Shown here: positions 28,156 to 36,488 of the stretch, one piece after another
Position numbering within the stretch: the stretch's first letter is position 1
How the letters are laid out: every line of letters begins with the position of its first letter
Source of the DNA: Synechococcus sp. WH 8016
GTDB taxonomy: Bacteria; Cyanobacteriota; Cyanobacteriia; PCC-6307; Cyanobiaceae
Length of the DNA stretch: 64,000 bases
Reading direction: 5' to 3'
Assembly (NCBI RefSeq): GCF_000230675.1
Contig: NZ_AGIK01000006.1
Coordinates: 62,001 to 126,000, forward strand
Position numbers and translations under genes: made by a program
The notes under the pieces: generated by a model
Database searches by the model: none
Told to the model about the DNA's origin: nothing
The model's input: only the letters and a program-made list of their open reading frames with translations

Positions 28156-29427
28156 TCATCGGTTCAGGGACCGCTTGGAGCGCCTTGACACCGAAAGACA
28201 TAGGCCTAAGGCGAGGAAATTCACGACCATGGCGCTTCGGCCGTAACTCATAAACGGAAGGGGGATGCCAGTCACAGGACCCAGGCCAATGGTCATGAAG
28301 ATGTTCACGACCACTTGAAACATCAGCATGGTGGCGACACCAATCACCACGAGTGATTCGAAATCAGAACGGCTTTGCCCGGCCACCTGCAGGAGGCGCC
28401 CCATTAAGAGGGCAAATCCGATCACAACGAGCAGCGTTCCTAAGAATCCAGTCTCTTCTCCAAGGGCACTGAAGATGAAGTCGGTGTGTTGTTCAGGAAT
28501 AAAGCGCAATTTCGTGAGTTGCCCTTGAAGCAGCCCCATCCCAAACAAGCCACCCGATCCAATGCCAACGGTGCTTTGCAACAGGTGATAGCCACCCCCG
28601 AGGGGGTCTTTGGCCGGGTCCAGAAACAGCACGAGGCGATCGCGCTGATAGTCCTGTAAGCCGTGCATCCACATCCAAGGGGTGACGAGGGCCGCCGCCG
28701 ATTGCATGATCATCACCAGTACGAGCGCCACCCGTTTCCAGGGCAATGATCGGTAGGCAATGATCATGGTTAAAGGGATCCAGGCCGCGAGTCCCCAGGG
28801 GAACAGACCTGCGAGCAGGGCCGTCGCCAAGGGTGAGAGCAGCAGCACGAGCCACTCAATCGGCATGCCAGACCAATAGAGCATCGTGAGAAGCAGCGCT
28901 CCAAAAACGAGCGATGTTCCGAGGTCAGGCTGGATGAACACCAGAAACCAAGGAATCGAGATGATTCCCAGCGGACGCAGCAGATCGACGGGCCGTTCGA
29001 CAGGGTGCCGATCGAGCACGGCCGCCAGCAAAAGAATCGCCGACAATTTTGCGAACTCGGACGGCTGCACGTGCACTCCGCCGATGCTGATCCAGCGTTG
29101 AGCGCCAAGCGCAGTGGTGCCGATCAGGCGAACGGCCACCAGGCTGATCACCGTGATGGCGTAGATCGGAATCAGCAGTGGTTTCAGCCGAAGCAAGGGA
29201 AGCCTGGCGAGCACCAGCGCGATCACAACTCCCACAGCAGCCGTGATCCAGTGGTGATACCAGTCGGCGTAATCAGCTTGGCGCTGGGTGCTTGCGATCA
29301 AGAGACCCGCCACCATAACCATGGCGAGGGGGACACCCCATAACACCGGCTCCTTGAGTCGCCAGCCTTTGCGTCGGCGGTTGAGAGCGAACAGGCTGTG
29401 TTCACGACTCATCGGGCCCATTTTCAT
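28156..29427 (-). CDS. rodA: Rod-shape peptidoglycan polymerase RodA
   Basis: A 423-aa SEDS-family glycosyltransferase with about ten membrane helices. Family motifs: RWISIGGVHVQPSEFAKLSAILLLA, FIQPDLGTSLVFGALLL, HFIFSALGEE-type segment QHTDFIFSALGEETGF, and GIPLPFMSYGRSAM. It polymerises lipid II in the elongasome with a PBP2 partner not in this window. Three in-frame Met (29427, 29421, 29412) could start it. The mrp gene precedes it by two bases on the same strand. Confidence 0.95.
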   Translation of the reverse strand: MKMGPMSREHSLFALNRRRKGWRLKEPVLWGVPLAMVMVAGLLIASTQRQADYADWYHHWITAAVGVVIALVLARLPLLRLKPLLIPIYAITVISLVAVRLIGTTALGAQRWISIGGVHVQPSEFAKLSAILLLAAVLDRHPVERPVDLLRPLGIISIPWFLVFIQPDLGTSLVFGALLLTMLYWSGMPIEWLVLLLSPLATALLAGLFPWGLAAWIPLTMIIAYRSLPWKRVALVLVMIMQSAAALVTPWMWMHGLQDYQRDRLVLFLDPAKDPLGGGYHLLQSTVGIGSGGLFGMGLLQGQLTKLRFIPEQHTDFIFSALGEETGFLGTLLVVIGFALLMGRLLQVAGQSRSDFESLVVIGVATMLMFQVVVNIFMTIGLGPVTGIPLPFMSYGRSAMVVNFLALGLCLSVSRRSKRSLNR

Positions 29428-29429
29428 GC

Positions 29430-30506
29430 TCAGCTGATCGCTTGAAGGCTGTTGGCAACTGTCTCAGCCAGCTCTTTGAAGGCCTGTGCACTCACGGAGC
29501 TGGGGTGGCTGATGCTGATAGGTCGGCCTTGATCGCCTCCCTCTTGCACGGACATTTCCATCGGGATCTGGGCTAACAGAGGCACGTCGAAGGCGTCCGC
29601 CAATGTTTGTCCGCCCCCGGATCCAAACAGGGCATAGCTCCTGTCGGGCTGATCAGGTGGGATGAAGGCGCTCATGTTCTCAACGACGCCAAGAACCGGG
29701 ACGCCCATCTGAAGGAACATGGCCAAGCCTCGCCTGGCATCTTGCAACGCCACTTTTTGCGGCGTGGTCACGATCACCACTCCTGCCATGGGAACGGCCT
29801 GGGCCAGGGAAAGTTGGGCATCGCCAGTTCCAGGTGGAAGATCGACGACCAGCACATCGCGCTCGCTCCAGTCCACCTGATACAGAAACTGGCGAATAAT
29901 CCCGTTCAGCATCGGTCCACGCCAGATGACTGGTTGGTTTTCTTCGATCAACAACCCCATCGAGACCACGGCGACCCCGCAGCTCTCCAGTGGGATCATC
30001 CGCTGCTCATCACCAGAGCCATTGACCTCGGGGCTTTGATCGGCAACGCCAAGCATGATCGGTGCATTAGGGCCGTAAATATCAGCATCGAGTAAGCCAA
30101 CACGGAGTCCCTGTTTTGCCAGGGAGCAAGCAAGATTGACCGCCACAGTGCTTTTGCCCACGCCTCCTTTCCCACTGCTAACGGCAATGACTTGTTTGAC
30201 CCCTGGGATGGGCTGGCGTTCGGCTGCTTGGCCATGGCCGGCTTGACCAATGCCTCCTTGAGAAGGAGGGGTGCCTACTTCAATTTGGACATCTTGAATG
30301 GTTTCAAGGGCTAAAAGTCGTTCCCGTGCCTCAGCGACGATCCTGTCCCGTTGGCCTTGGGCAAAGCCAGGCAGATTGAGACGGAGCACCGCTCGGGGGG
30401 GATCCACTCGCACGCGATCCAGCCAGCCGAGATCCACAACAGAGCGATTGCTCCCTGCATCCACGATCCCTTTCAGCAACTCAGCTGCCTTTTCTGCTAT
30501 GGCCAT
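29430..30506 (-). CDS. mrp: Mrp/ApbC family Fe-S cluster carrier ATPase
   Basis: A 358-aa P-loop NTPase for Fe-S cluster handling. An N-terminal MIP18/DUF59-like domain (1-85) precedes the deviant Walker A SGKGGVGKSTVAVNLACSLA near residues 111-130. Then come LLDADIYGPNAPIMLG, VDLPPGTGDAQLSLAQ and VENMSAF; the family's C-terminal CxxC is not evident here, since FIPPDQPDRSYALFGSGGG follows. Loss of the CxxC seems to be real in this reading and could mean altered cluster binding. Confidence 0.93.
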   Translation of the reverse strand: MAIAEKAAELLKGIVDAGSNRSVVDLGWLDRVRVDPPRAVLRLNLPGFAQGQRDRIVAEARERLLALETIQDVQIEVGTPPSQGGIGQAGHGQAAERQPIPGVKQVIAVSSGKGGVGKSTVAVNLACSLAKQGLRVGLLDADIYGPNAPIMLGVADQSPEVNGSGDEQRMIPLESCGVAVVSMGLLIEENQPVIWRGPMLNGIIRQFLYQVDWSERDVLVVDLPPGTGDAQLSLAQAVPMAGVVIVTTPQKVALQDARRGLAMFLQMGVPVLGVVENMSAFIPPDQPDRSYALFGSGGGQTLADAFDVPLLAQIPMEMSVQEGGDQGRPISISHPSSVSAQAFKELAETVANSLQAIS

Positions 30507-30620
30507 GCATCTGTTGCGTTGGGGTGGATCCTAGGGGCGCCGCCCATGACAGTCCTTCACACATGCTTGTCGGGACCGCTGTCAGGCTGAAATGGTCGTT
30601 TGATCGTTCATCGCCATTTC

Positions 30621-31706
30621 ATGGTTCGCTCTCTCCTTAAGCGCCTCAAGGGCAAGATCTTGCTCTCCTCGGATGCCACGGGGGAGCGACCACCTTCCGA
30701 TTCCCGCACGCGAGCCAGGGCGCTGGTGCAGGGCCTCCAAGATGAAATTTGCGCTGGCCTCGAGCAACTGGATGGCAGTGCCCATTTTCAGGAGGAGAGT
30801 TGGGATCGTCCGGAAGGAGGTGGTGGACGTTCGCGGGTGATGACCGAGGGGCGGGTGTTTGAGCAGGGAGGGGTGAACTTTTCCGAGGTACACGGCAAAG
30901 AATTGCCACCGTCGATCCTCAAGCAGCGTCCTGAGGCCAAAGGGCATCCCTGGTTCGCAACCGGAACGTCGATGGTGTTGCACCCTCGCAATCCCTTCAT
31001 TCCGACTGTTCATTTGAACTATCGCTACTTCGAGGCGGGCCCTGTTTGGTGGTTTGGAGGGGGTGCCGATCTCACGCCTTTTTATCCGTTCCTCGAGGAT
31101 GCCCGCCACTTCCATCGAGAGCACCAGCGGGCCTGTGATTCCATCGACCCCAAGCTTTACACCGTGTTTAAGCCTTGGTGCGATGAATATTTCTTCCTGA
31201 AGCACCGCCAGGAGACACGGGGGATCGGGGGGATTTTCTACGACTACCAAGATGGAAGTGGTCGCCTGTATCGAGGCCAGGACGCAGAGGGACCTGCGGC
31301 GCGTCAAGCCGCAGAAATCGGCGCGTGCCCACTGGGTTGGGACCAATTGCATGACCTGGCACGCGCTTGTGGACAAGCCTTCTTGCCTGCCTACACCCCG
31401 ATTGTGGAGAAGCGCAATCCACTCCCCTATGGAGAGAGAGAACGTCAATTTCAGCTCTACCGGCGTGGCCGCTACGTGGAGTTCAATCTGGTCTGGGATC
31501 GGGGCACGATTTTTGGACTGCAGACCAACGGTCGTACGGAATCGATCTTGATGTCTCTTCCTCCGATGGCACGCTGGCAGTACGGCTATCGAGCCCCTGA
31601 AGGATCCCGGGAGGAATTACTCACAGACCTGTTTACCCGTCCGCAGGATTGGTTTGGAGATTCGACCCTTGAGGACCGTTGCCGCCCTCATCAGGCGATT
31701 GATTAA
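30621..31706 (+). CDS. hemF: Oxygen-dependent coproporphyrinogen III oxidase
   Basis: A 361-aa aerobic oxidase that decarboxylates coproporphyrinogen III to protoporphyrinogen IX on the route to heme, chlorophyll and bilins. Signature blocks: [22 protein letters not shown] near 140-161, YKxxC-like region [21 protein letters not shown], and [28 protein letters not shown] at 30621 is preferred over in-frame TTG at 30600. The 3' end overlaps the convergent amidase-like gene by 74 bases. Confidence 0.97.
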   Translation: MVRSLLKRLKGKILLSSDATGERPPSDSRTRARALVQGLQDEICAGLEQLDGSAHFQEESWDRPEGGGGRSRVMTEGRVFEQGGVNFSEVHGKELPPSILKQRPEAKGHPWFATGTSMVLHPRNPFIPTVHLNYRYFEAGPVWWFGGGADLTPFYPFLEDARHFHREHQRACDSIDPKLYTVFKPWCDEYFFLKHRQETRGIGGIFYDYQDGSGRLYRGQDAEGPAARQAAEIGACPLGWDQLHDLARACGQAFLPAYTPIVEKRNPLPYGERERQFQLYRRGRYVEFNLVWDRGTIFGLQTNGRTESILMSLPPMARWQYGYRAPEGSREELLTDLFTRPQDWFGDSTLEDRCRPHQAID

Positions 31707-32532
31707 CGCCTTGCTCCAAGGCATCCACCACACGTAGCGCTAAGCATTCGATCGTTTGGAGTTGCGTGTTGGGGTCGCGGAGCTTTTGCTCTAAGGGCGG
31801 TTCCAGCATTCCAATTTCGAGAATGCCGATTCCCCGCCGTGGCCCGCCTAAACCACCTCGGAACAGTCTCGGGAAGCGCCCAAAGGCCTTGCCCAGGCTT
31901 TCGTCAATCGTGTTGAGGGGTCTGTTGATGGCTGGAATGAGGCCTGAGCCGAATCCATAGGGGCTATAGGCATCGAAATGAATTTCGAGGATGTATTCGC
32001 CTTTGGCTGAACGCACCCTCGCCTGCGACCAGTTGGTCTTGGGGTGATTGTCATTCCGGATCGTGAGTGCGGGTGGGTTGTAGGCGCTGATATTGAGAGC
32101 TCGGGCCTTCCCTTGGCGAACCACGGCCTTCTGAACCTTCAAATTCCAGTACAGCTCGTCGCGCATGCGTGCATCCATCGGAGCTTGCTTCTTCACTCCA
32201 ACAGCAAATCCAGGCGTGCCTGCACTGTTCATCCCCTGGGAGTCGGCATGCCCCGCCATGACGACAATGGGGGCGTCTTTTGCTAGTGGGGTCGTCCCCA
32301 CCCAACGGCCAGGCTTACGGGTCCTCGCTCCCAGCAACGGGTCAGGGTTGGCTGGAGCTGGGCAGGCTGATGGCTTAACAACCGTCCTGTCTGTCTTCTC
32401 AGCGGTGCTGTCTGGACTCCAAAGGTTCTGCTCTTTTGCCTGCGTGAGCACCAGGGCGGCCATAGTCAGCACGGTGACGCCGATCGGGATGGTGACCCGT
32501 TTGCGCTGCAGCCAGGCCGGAATGGAGGGCAT
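31633..32532 (-). CDS. N-acetylmuramoyl-L-alanine amidase-like protein
   Basis: A 299-aa protein with an N-terminal signal anchor ([18 protein letters not shown], about residues 15-32) and a region resembling the amidase_3 zinc hydrolase: [12 protein letters not shown] supplies a His, [11 protein letters not shown] a second, and [15 protein letters not shown] the Glu. It should act on peptidoglycan outside the plasma membrane. It ends inside hemF (convergent overlap 74 bp) and follows the ccb-like gene by five bases. Confidence 0.7.
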   Translation of the reverse strand: MPSIPAWLQRKRVTIPIGVTVLTMAALVLTQAKEQNLWSPDSTAEKTDRTVVKPSACPAPANPDPLLGARTRKPGRWVGTTPLAKDAPIVVMAGHADSQGMNSAGTPGFAVGVKKQAPMDARMRDELYWNLKVQKAVVRQGKARALNISAYNPPALTIRNDNHPKTNWSQARVRSAKGEYILEIHFDAYSPYGFGSGLIPAINRPLNTIDESLGKAFGRFPRLFRGGLGGPRRGIGILEIGMLEPPLEQKLRDPNTQLQTIECLALRVVDALEQGVNQSPDEGGNGPQGSNLQTNPADG

Positions 32533-32537
32533 TGGTT

Positions 32538-33092
32538 TCAGATGGGGGAGGAGAGCAAAGAGCCATCGCTGGCGAGTTCAAGGGGTTCGCCTAAAGCCAG
32601 CTCGAGGGCGATCAATTCGTCGCGGTGCGCACGAAGCCTGAGGGTGCTTCCTTCTTGGGGTGCTGGTTCGATCAAACGGATTTGGATGCCTTCCTGACGG
32701 GCTGCCCGTCGGCTGTAAACCCAACCGGCGAGGGGCCCAAGCAGGATGAGCGAGAGCGGCCACCAGGAAAGCGATGGGTTGAGCTCACGCAGCACGAGTC
32801 CGAGGCAGCCTGCGCCAACCCCGCCAAGAATGGAAAGCAACACTGCTAAAGGGTTGCTGGAGGCCACGCGCCCGCGATATTCGAGCAAACAGCGCTCTGC
32901 ATCGCCGCCATCGCGAATCCAACCGCGACTCTCGAGCCACGTGCAGAGTCCTTCCATGACTTCAAGCGCGGGCCTGGGGGAGTGCACCTCCACCACGGTG
33001 GTGCGATCTTTGCTGGCGGCTCGCAAGAAGAACACGAGTCCAATGGCCAACAGCAGAGTCAGCAACAATGTGGATGTCTGTGTGGTTGGCAT
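32538..33092 (-). CDS. Cofactor assembly of complex C subunit B (CCB2/CCB4-like)
   Basis: A 184-aa membrane protein with an N-terminal helix (LLLTLLLAIGLVFFLRAASKDRT) and a central hairpin of two helices (NPLAVLLSILGGVGAGCLGLVL and WPLSLILLGPLAGWVYSRRAA). The pattern matches the CCB2/CCB4 family, which helps attach heme c-i to cytochrome b6 in plants and algae. The C-terminal domain carries LRLRAHRDELIALELALGE. It is probably in an operon with the downstream amidase-like gene. Confidence 0.75.
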   Translation of the reverse strand: MPTTQTSTLLLTLLLAIGLVFFLRAASKDRTTVVEVHSPRPALEVMEGLCTWLESRGWIRDGGDAERCLLEYRGRVASSNPLAVLLSILGGVGAGCLGLVLRELNPSLSWWPLSLILLGPLAGWVYSRRAARQEGIQIRLIEPAPQEGSTLRLRAHRDELIALELALGEPLELASDGSLLSSPI

Positions 33093-33123
33093 CCGCCGCG
33101 CTTGGTCTTTTGGTCCACCTGTT

Positions 33124-33507
33124 CTAGGTGGTCAGGGGGTCATGTTCGAGGAGCCAGCGCTGCCATGGTTCCATCAACCGCTCAGCCTCGGCTCTGGCCT
33201 CCTCATGGAGATGGAGCATGCGGCGAGGACGGCCGCGGCTTGGACAGCGCTTGCTGTAGCACTCAAGCAGTTCTTGCTGATTTAAAAAGTCAACGGCCTG
33301 GTGCAGGACGGTTTCAGACACGCGCAACTGTGGATGTTCCCGTTGAAGTCTCTGGAGCAGTCCAGAGGGATAGCTGTCGTGCTGGAGAAGGCAGGCCAAG
33401 ATCCAGCACACCGCCAGTTCGAGATCTAAAAACAGTGGTGGTGGTTGCTGAAAATAATGTTCGATATCGGCCAGGCAGTTGTGAGTGGCGCTGCGACGGT
33501 GGAGCAT
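33124..33507 (-). CDS. Putative winged-helix regulator (PadR-like)
   Basis: A 127-aa protein starting MLHRRSATHNCLADIEHYF. The segment LDLELAVCWILACLLQHDSYPSGLLQRLQRE, then LRVSETVLHQAVDFLNQQELLECY and RGRPRRMLHLHEEAR, follows the helix-turn-helix-wing pattern of PadR-type regulators. An upstream in-frame start at 33525 would add six residues. Targets are unknown, and the family assignment is tentative. Confidence 0.6.
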   Translation of the reverse strand: MLHRRSATHNCLADIEHYFQQPPPLFLDLELAVCWILACLLQHDSYPSGLLQRLQREHPQLRVSETVLHQAVDFLNQQELLECYSKRCPSRGRPRRMLHLHEEARAEAERLMEPWQRWLLEHDPLTT

Positions 33508-33633
33508 AAAGCCGATTGATCTCAAGTTGGTCTAGCTCGGTCTCGGTTTGATTTTCAAGCCGCGAATGGGAAAACATTCCGCGTGCGGACAGGAGGTCAA
33601 AGTGGTGAGCTGGGTCCCCACTTCTCTGTTGCC

Positions 33634-34278
33634 ATGACTGACATCACTGCACAGCCTCGAGCGTTTGCTGTTTTCGATGGCGATCTTGATGCGGACTGGG
33701 CGGAGCGTTACAGCCATGCCACCGCTCTCGCCGTGGATACGGAAGCGATGGGTTTGATTCATGGACGGGATCGTCTCTGTCTGGTTCAAATCTGTGATGC
33801 CGAAGATCAGGTGTCCTGCGTTCGCATCGCCCTGGGGCAAACCGAGGCCCCACGCTTGAAAACGTTGATGGAACAGGCCTCGATCGAGAAGGTGTTCCAT
33901 TTCGCCCGCTTTGATGTGGCGGCGCTTGCGACCGGGCTGGGCATCAGGGTGAACCCCATTTTCTGCACCAAGGTTGGGAGTCGGTTAGCCCGCACCTACA
34001 GCCCTCGCCATGGACTCAAGGAGGTGGTGATGGAGCTGGTGGGTGTGGAGCTGGATAAGCAGGCCCAAAGCAGTGATTGGGGTCGTGTGGATGAACTCAG
34101 CCACACCCAACTCGCCTATGCGGCGAACGATGCGCGCTATTTACTCCCCGCCCGAGACCGCCTCAAGGAGATGTTGCAGCGTGAGGGGCGCTGGGACCTT
34201 GCCGAGCGTTGCTTTGCTTGCATTCCGGTGATGTCTGATCTCGATCGCTTTCGCTTCACCCAGACCTTTGAGCATTGA
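33634..34278 (+). CDS. Ribonuclease D-like 3'-5' exonuclease
   Basis: A 214-aa single-domain DEDDy exonuclease. Exo I is LAVDTEAMGLIHGRDRLCLVQI, Exo II HFARFDVAALA, and Exo III LAYAANDARYLLPARDRL with the conserved Tyr/Asp. It lacks the C-terminal HRDC domains of full-length RNase D, which is usual for this short cyanobacterial form. The ATG at 33634 is preferred over the upstream 33583 start because homology begins there. It likely trims RNA ends. Confidence 0.88.
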   Translation: MTDITAQPRAFAVFDGDLDADWAERYSHATALAVDTEAMGLIHGRDRLCLVQICDAEDQVSCVRIALGQTEAPRLKTLMEQASIEKVFHFARFDVAALATGLGIRVNPIFCTKVGSRLARTYSPRHGLKEVVMELVGVELDKQAQSSDWGRVDELSHTQLAYAANDARYLLPARDRLKEMLQREGRWDLAERCFACIPVMSDLDRFRFTQTFEH

Positions 34279-34313
34279 GGCCCTAGGCCTCTGCCGTGCT
34301 GGTGGCCTGGACT

Positions 34314-34583
34314 TCAATCCTCCAGCATGAATTTCTCATCCAGGGGCTCTGCTTCGAGCAAGCGGTCGAGGACTTGCCCCTGATCGTGATCTCCTTGTGA
34401 GCGTTCGTTTTGTGCGTCTGCAAGCAGGGTTGTGGCCACCTCTTTGCGAGACATCAAATCCTTGGCGCCTATCTTGCTGGCAGCAAGTTCAACCCTTCGG
34501 CGGGCTGACGACTGGCTGATGCCAAGTTCGGTGGCCAGTTCCGCGCAGAGCCTGAGGTAGTCATGGTCCTGAATCGCGGGCAT
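34314..34583 (-). CDS. Small conserved hypothetical protein with HTH-like segment
   Basis: An 89-aa acidic protein that I do not recognise. ELATELGISQSSARRRVELAASKIG (residues 15-39) has the spacing of a helix-turn-helix. The rest is hydrophilic, ending EAEPLDEKFMLED. It has no signal peptide. It stands alone between the RNase D-like and LpxB-like genes. A DNA-binding or small regulatory role is only a guess. Confidence 0.6.
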   Translation of the reverse strand: MPAIQDHDYLRLCAELATELGISQSSARRRVELAASKIGAKDLMSRKEVATTLLADAQNERSQGDHDQGQVLDRLLEAEPLDEKFMLED

Positions 34584-34603
34584 GGCTGAAGGACGATTGC
34601 CTC

Positions 34604-35854
34604 TCAGTATCCGTGGCCGAGCGGCAGTTGGATCAGAACTCGCTTAGCGATGGCTTCACTGCCACCGGCAGGCCCCATGCGTTGCCGACCTCTTCGACCC
34701 ATTTGCAATCTCAAAGACGGGTCCTCGAGGAGCTTTTTCAGGCGTGTGTTGAGCTCATGGCTCGATTGGCAAGAACGCACCGCTCCGCCGAGCAAGCGAC
34801 TTTGGCGTTTTGCGAACCCTTGGGTGAATTGAGGTCCTTTCCCAGGAAGGGAGAGAGCGGGAATGCCCAAGCCGACGAGTTGCTCGGTAGCTGTTCCTGC
34901 CGTGGCGACGCCCACTTCAGCCCATGGAGCCCAAAGCTCGAACTGTCCGGTCCCTAAGAGGACAAGGACTTGCCCCCTTAGCCAGCAGGCTCCCGCCTGC
35001 AACGCATCACTGGGTGGTGGACTGGATCGAAATCCTTGGCGCTTGAGTTCTGAGCCAAGGGCTTGAAGGCTTGCCGTGCTGCCAAGCGCGACCAGCACGG
35101 CAATCGGTCGGTCGCTGGGCAACGGTGCCAACCCGAGCAGTAAGCGGCTGAAGTTGCGCTCCGCTTCTGGCATGCGGCTTCCGCACAGCAGCAGGATGCG
35201 CCTGCAGCGACTCAGGCTGGCAGGGGCGGTTGCATTGCTCAACCCATCCATCATCGGATTGCCAGGGGCTTCCGCGCGGACCCCATGCTTTCGCAGTCCT
35301 CGCGCTGTTAAGCGGTCACGGGTGACCACCAAACGGCAGCGTTTGTTGCGCATGAGCAGCCATTCCCACGGATCCCATTCGCTCCCTTTGAGGGCGTGAT
35401 AGTGATCGCTGAGGTCACGACCAGGGCCGCTGGACCAGGTGTAATCGCTTTTTGGGGTGCCCACAAAGGCGAAGGGCCGTCCCGAACCCCAAGCCATCAA
35501 GAGCGGGAGCAGGTCTCCCACGGCAAGGACGGCGTCAATCTCAGTGCGGAGTTTGCGCAGGCATCGCCACTGCTGCCATGTGAGCAGGGGTAGCCCAGCG
35601 ATTAAATCCGCAAAGAGGCCACTCAGGCTTTGGTTGCTAAATCCGCCACTTGGGAGCGGCGCAGCGGGCCCAACTTGTTGGACCCAGCCTTTTTCGATGG
35701 CTTGCCTGAAGCTTCCGCCCGTCCCAACCAGTGGCAACACCTTCAGGGTTAGTTGCGGACGTTGGGTCCGAAGTGCCTCGATGATCTTTAAGGCGATGAG
35801 GTCTTCCCCGTGCCCATTGCTGATGAGCAGCAGGGAACCTGAACCCTCGCTGAT
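34604..35854 (-). CDS. Lipid-A-disaccharide synthase-related protein, start uncertain
   Basis: A protein of about 417 aa resembling the LpxB-related glycosyltransferase family of cyanobacteria and plants. Landmarks: ISNGHGEDLIALKIIEAL, VLAVGDLLPLLMAWGSGRP, FVGTPKSDYTWSSGPG, RKHGVRAEAPGNPMMDGL and GVATAGTATEQLVGLGIPALSLPG. No ATG, GTG or TTG exists in frame between the antisense of tRNA-Cys and the first conserved residues; the boundary given is an ATC seven codons before SLLLISNG, and ATT at 35887 is another choice. Function is unknown. Confidence 0.75.
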   Translation of the reverse strand: MSEGSGSLLLISNGHGEDLIALKIIEALRTQRPQLTLKVLPLVGTGGSFRQAIEKGWVQQVGPAAPLPSGGFSNQSLSGLFADLIAGLPLLTWQQWRCLRKLRTEIDAVLAVGDLLPLLMAWGSGRPFAFVGTPKSDYTWSSGPGRDLSDHYHALKGSEWDPWEWLLMRNKRCRLVVTRDRLTARGLRKHGVRAEAPGNPMMDGLSNATAPASLSRCRRILLLCGSRMPEAERNFSRLLLGLAPLPSDRPIAVLVALGSTASLQALGSELKRQGFRSSPPPSDALQAGACWLRGQVLVLLGTGQFELWAPWAEVGVATAGTATEQLVGLGIPALSLPGKGPQFTQGFAKRQSRLLGGAVRSCQSSHELNTRLKKLLEDPSLRLQMGRRGRQRMGPAGGSEAIAKRVLIQLPLGHGY

Positions 35855-35887
35855 ACGATCCGCTAGTGGAGCTGAGGCTCCCTGAAT

Positions 35888-35958
35888 GGCGGCATGGCCA
35901 AGTGGTAAGGCAGAGGATTGCAAATCCTTTATCCCCAGTTCGAATCTGGGTGCCGCCT
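35888..35958 (+). tRNA. tRNA-Cys (anticodon GCA)
   Basis: Cloverleaf of 71 nt. GGCGGCA pairs perfectly with TGCCGCC, with discriminator T as expected for cysteine. The anticodon loop TTGCAAA gives GCA, and the T arm is CCCAGTTCGAATCTGGG. CCA is not encoded. It lies immediately outside the 5' end of the oppositely oriented LpxB-like gene. Confidence 0.97.
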
Positions 35959-36019
35959 TTGATCTCAAAAGACCCGAACGAGATCTTTTTATGATTTGGC
36001 GTATCTTCACGCTACGCAA

Positions 36020-36257
36020 AATCCTCGAATGTCTTGCTCAGAATCTGTCTCATTTGAGATGGGTAGTTGGCTCTGCGTTGAAGGGCACTCGTGGGGCTTG
36101 CGCTTGTCTCCCTTAGGCATCTTCCCAGATCTTCGTGAGGACAACGCTTGATCGTGCGCTTGGGTTCGTGCCTCGCAAAGGGGTGCTTGGTTGTTGGGGA
36201 TGAGGGTTGAGCCTTGAGGCGTTGGCTCTTGTGAATGACGCGCTGGAGGTCGAGGGT
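36020..36257. other. Gene-free region downstream of tRNA-Cys
   Basis: No convincing coding sequence on either strand. A long minus-strand open frame crosses it but gives a low-complexity, Arg/Pro-rich translation without family features. The region is downstream of the terminator of the candidate small RNA and may be simple spacer. Confidence 0.4.
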
Positions 36258-36455
36258 TAAGCGAAAAAAAAGCCCCAGGAGCGTTCGATCTCCTAGGGCC
36301 TGAGTCGTTCTCATGCGACCGCACCGTTCTATCCGAATTGCTGAGTATTTGTGCTTACGGAATGCCGGCGGTTGAGGTTCGGTTCTCCGTGGCAGCTCCC
36401 GTTCACTCGCGCCTGATCTGCCTTTGTGCCTGGGTGGCGATGGAGGGGTTTCAGC
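36258..36455 (-). ncRNA. Candidate small RNA of unknown family
   Basis: On the minus strand a non-coding stretch of about 190 bases ends in a strong intrinsic terminator at 36264-36300. A -10-like TGTATTTT (minus strand, about 36466-36459) lies at the proper distance from a start near 36450. No tRNA, tmRNA tag, SRP core (GGAAGCAG) or RNase P motif is visible. The size would fit 6S RNA, but I cannot establish the pairing pattern. The boundaries are estimates. Confidence 0.45.
36264..36300 (-). terminator. Strong Rho-independent terminator (minus strand)
   Basis: Read on the minus strand: CCCTAGGAG, an eight-base loop, CTCCTGGGG and then a run of eight T. The nine-pair stem (one G-T) with a long T-run is a classical terminator. 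No minus-strand protein gene precedes it closely, which is why a small RNA is proposed upstream. Confidence 0.8.
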
Positions 36456-36488
36456 AGCAAAATACAAGTTCTTTGCGAGGAAGATCAG

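Noticed and set aside
30582-31448. Long minus-strand open frame antisense to hemF
   Set aside because: It mirrors the codon structure of hemF on the other strand, has no recognised domain, and hemF is certain.
36258-36455. tmRNA, SRP RNA or RNase P RNA
   Set aside because: None of the diagnostic cores (tag codons with tRNA-like end, GGAAGCAG, or the RNase P GAGGAAAGTCC motif) is present on either strand.
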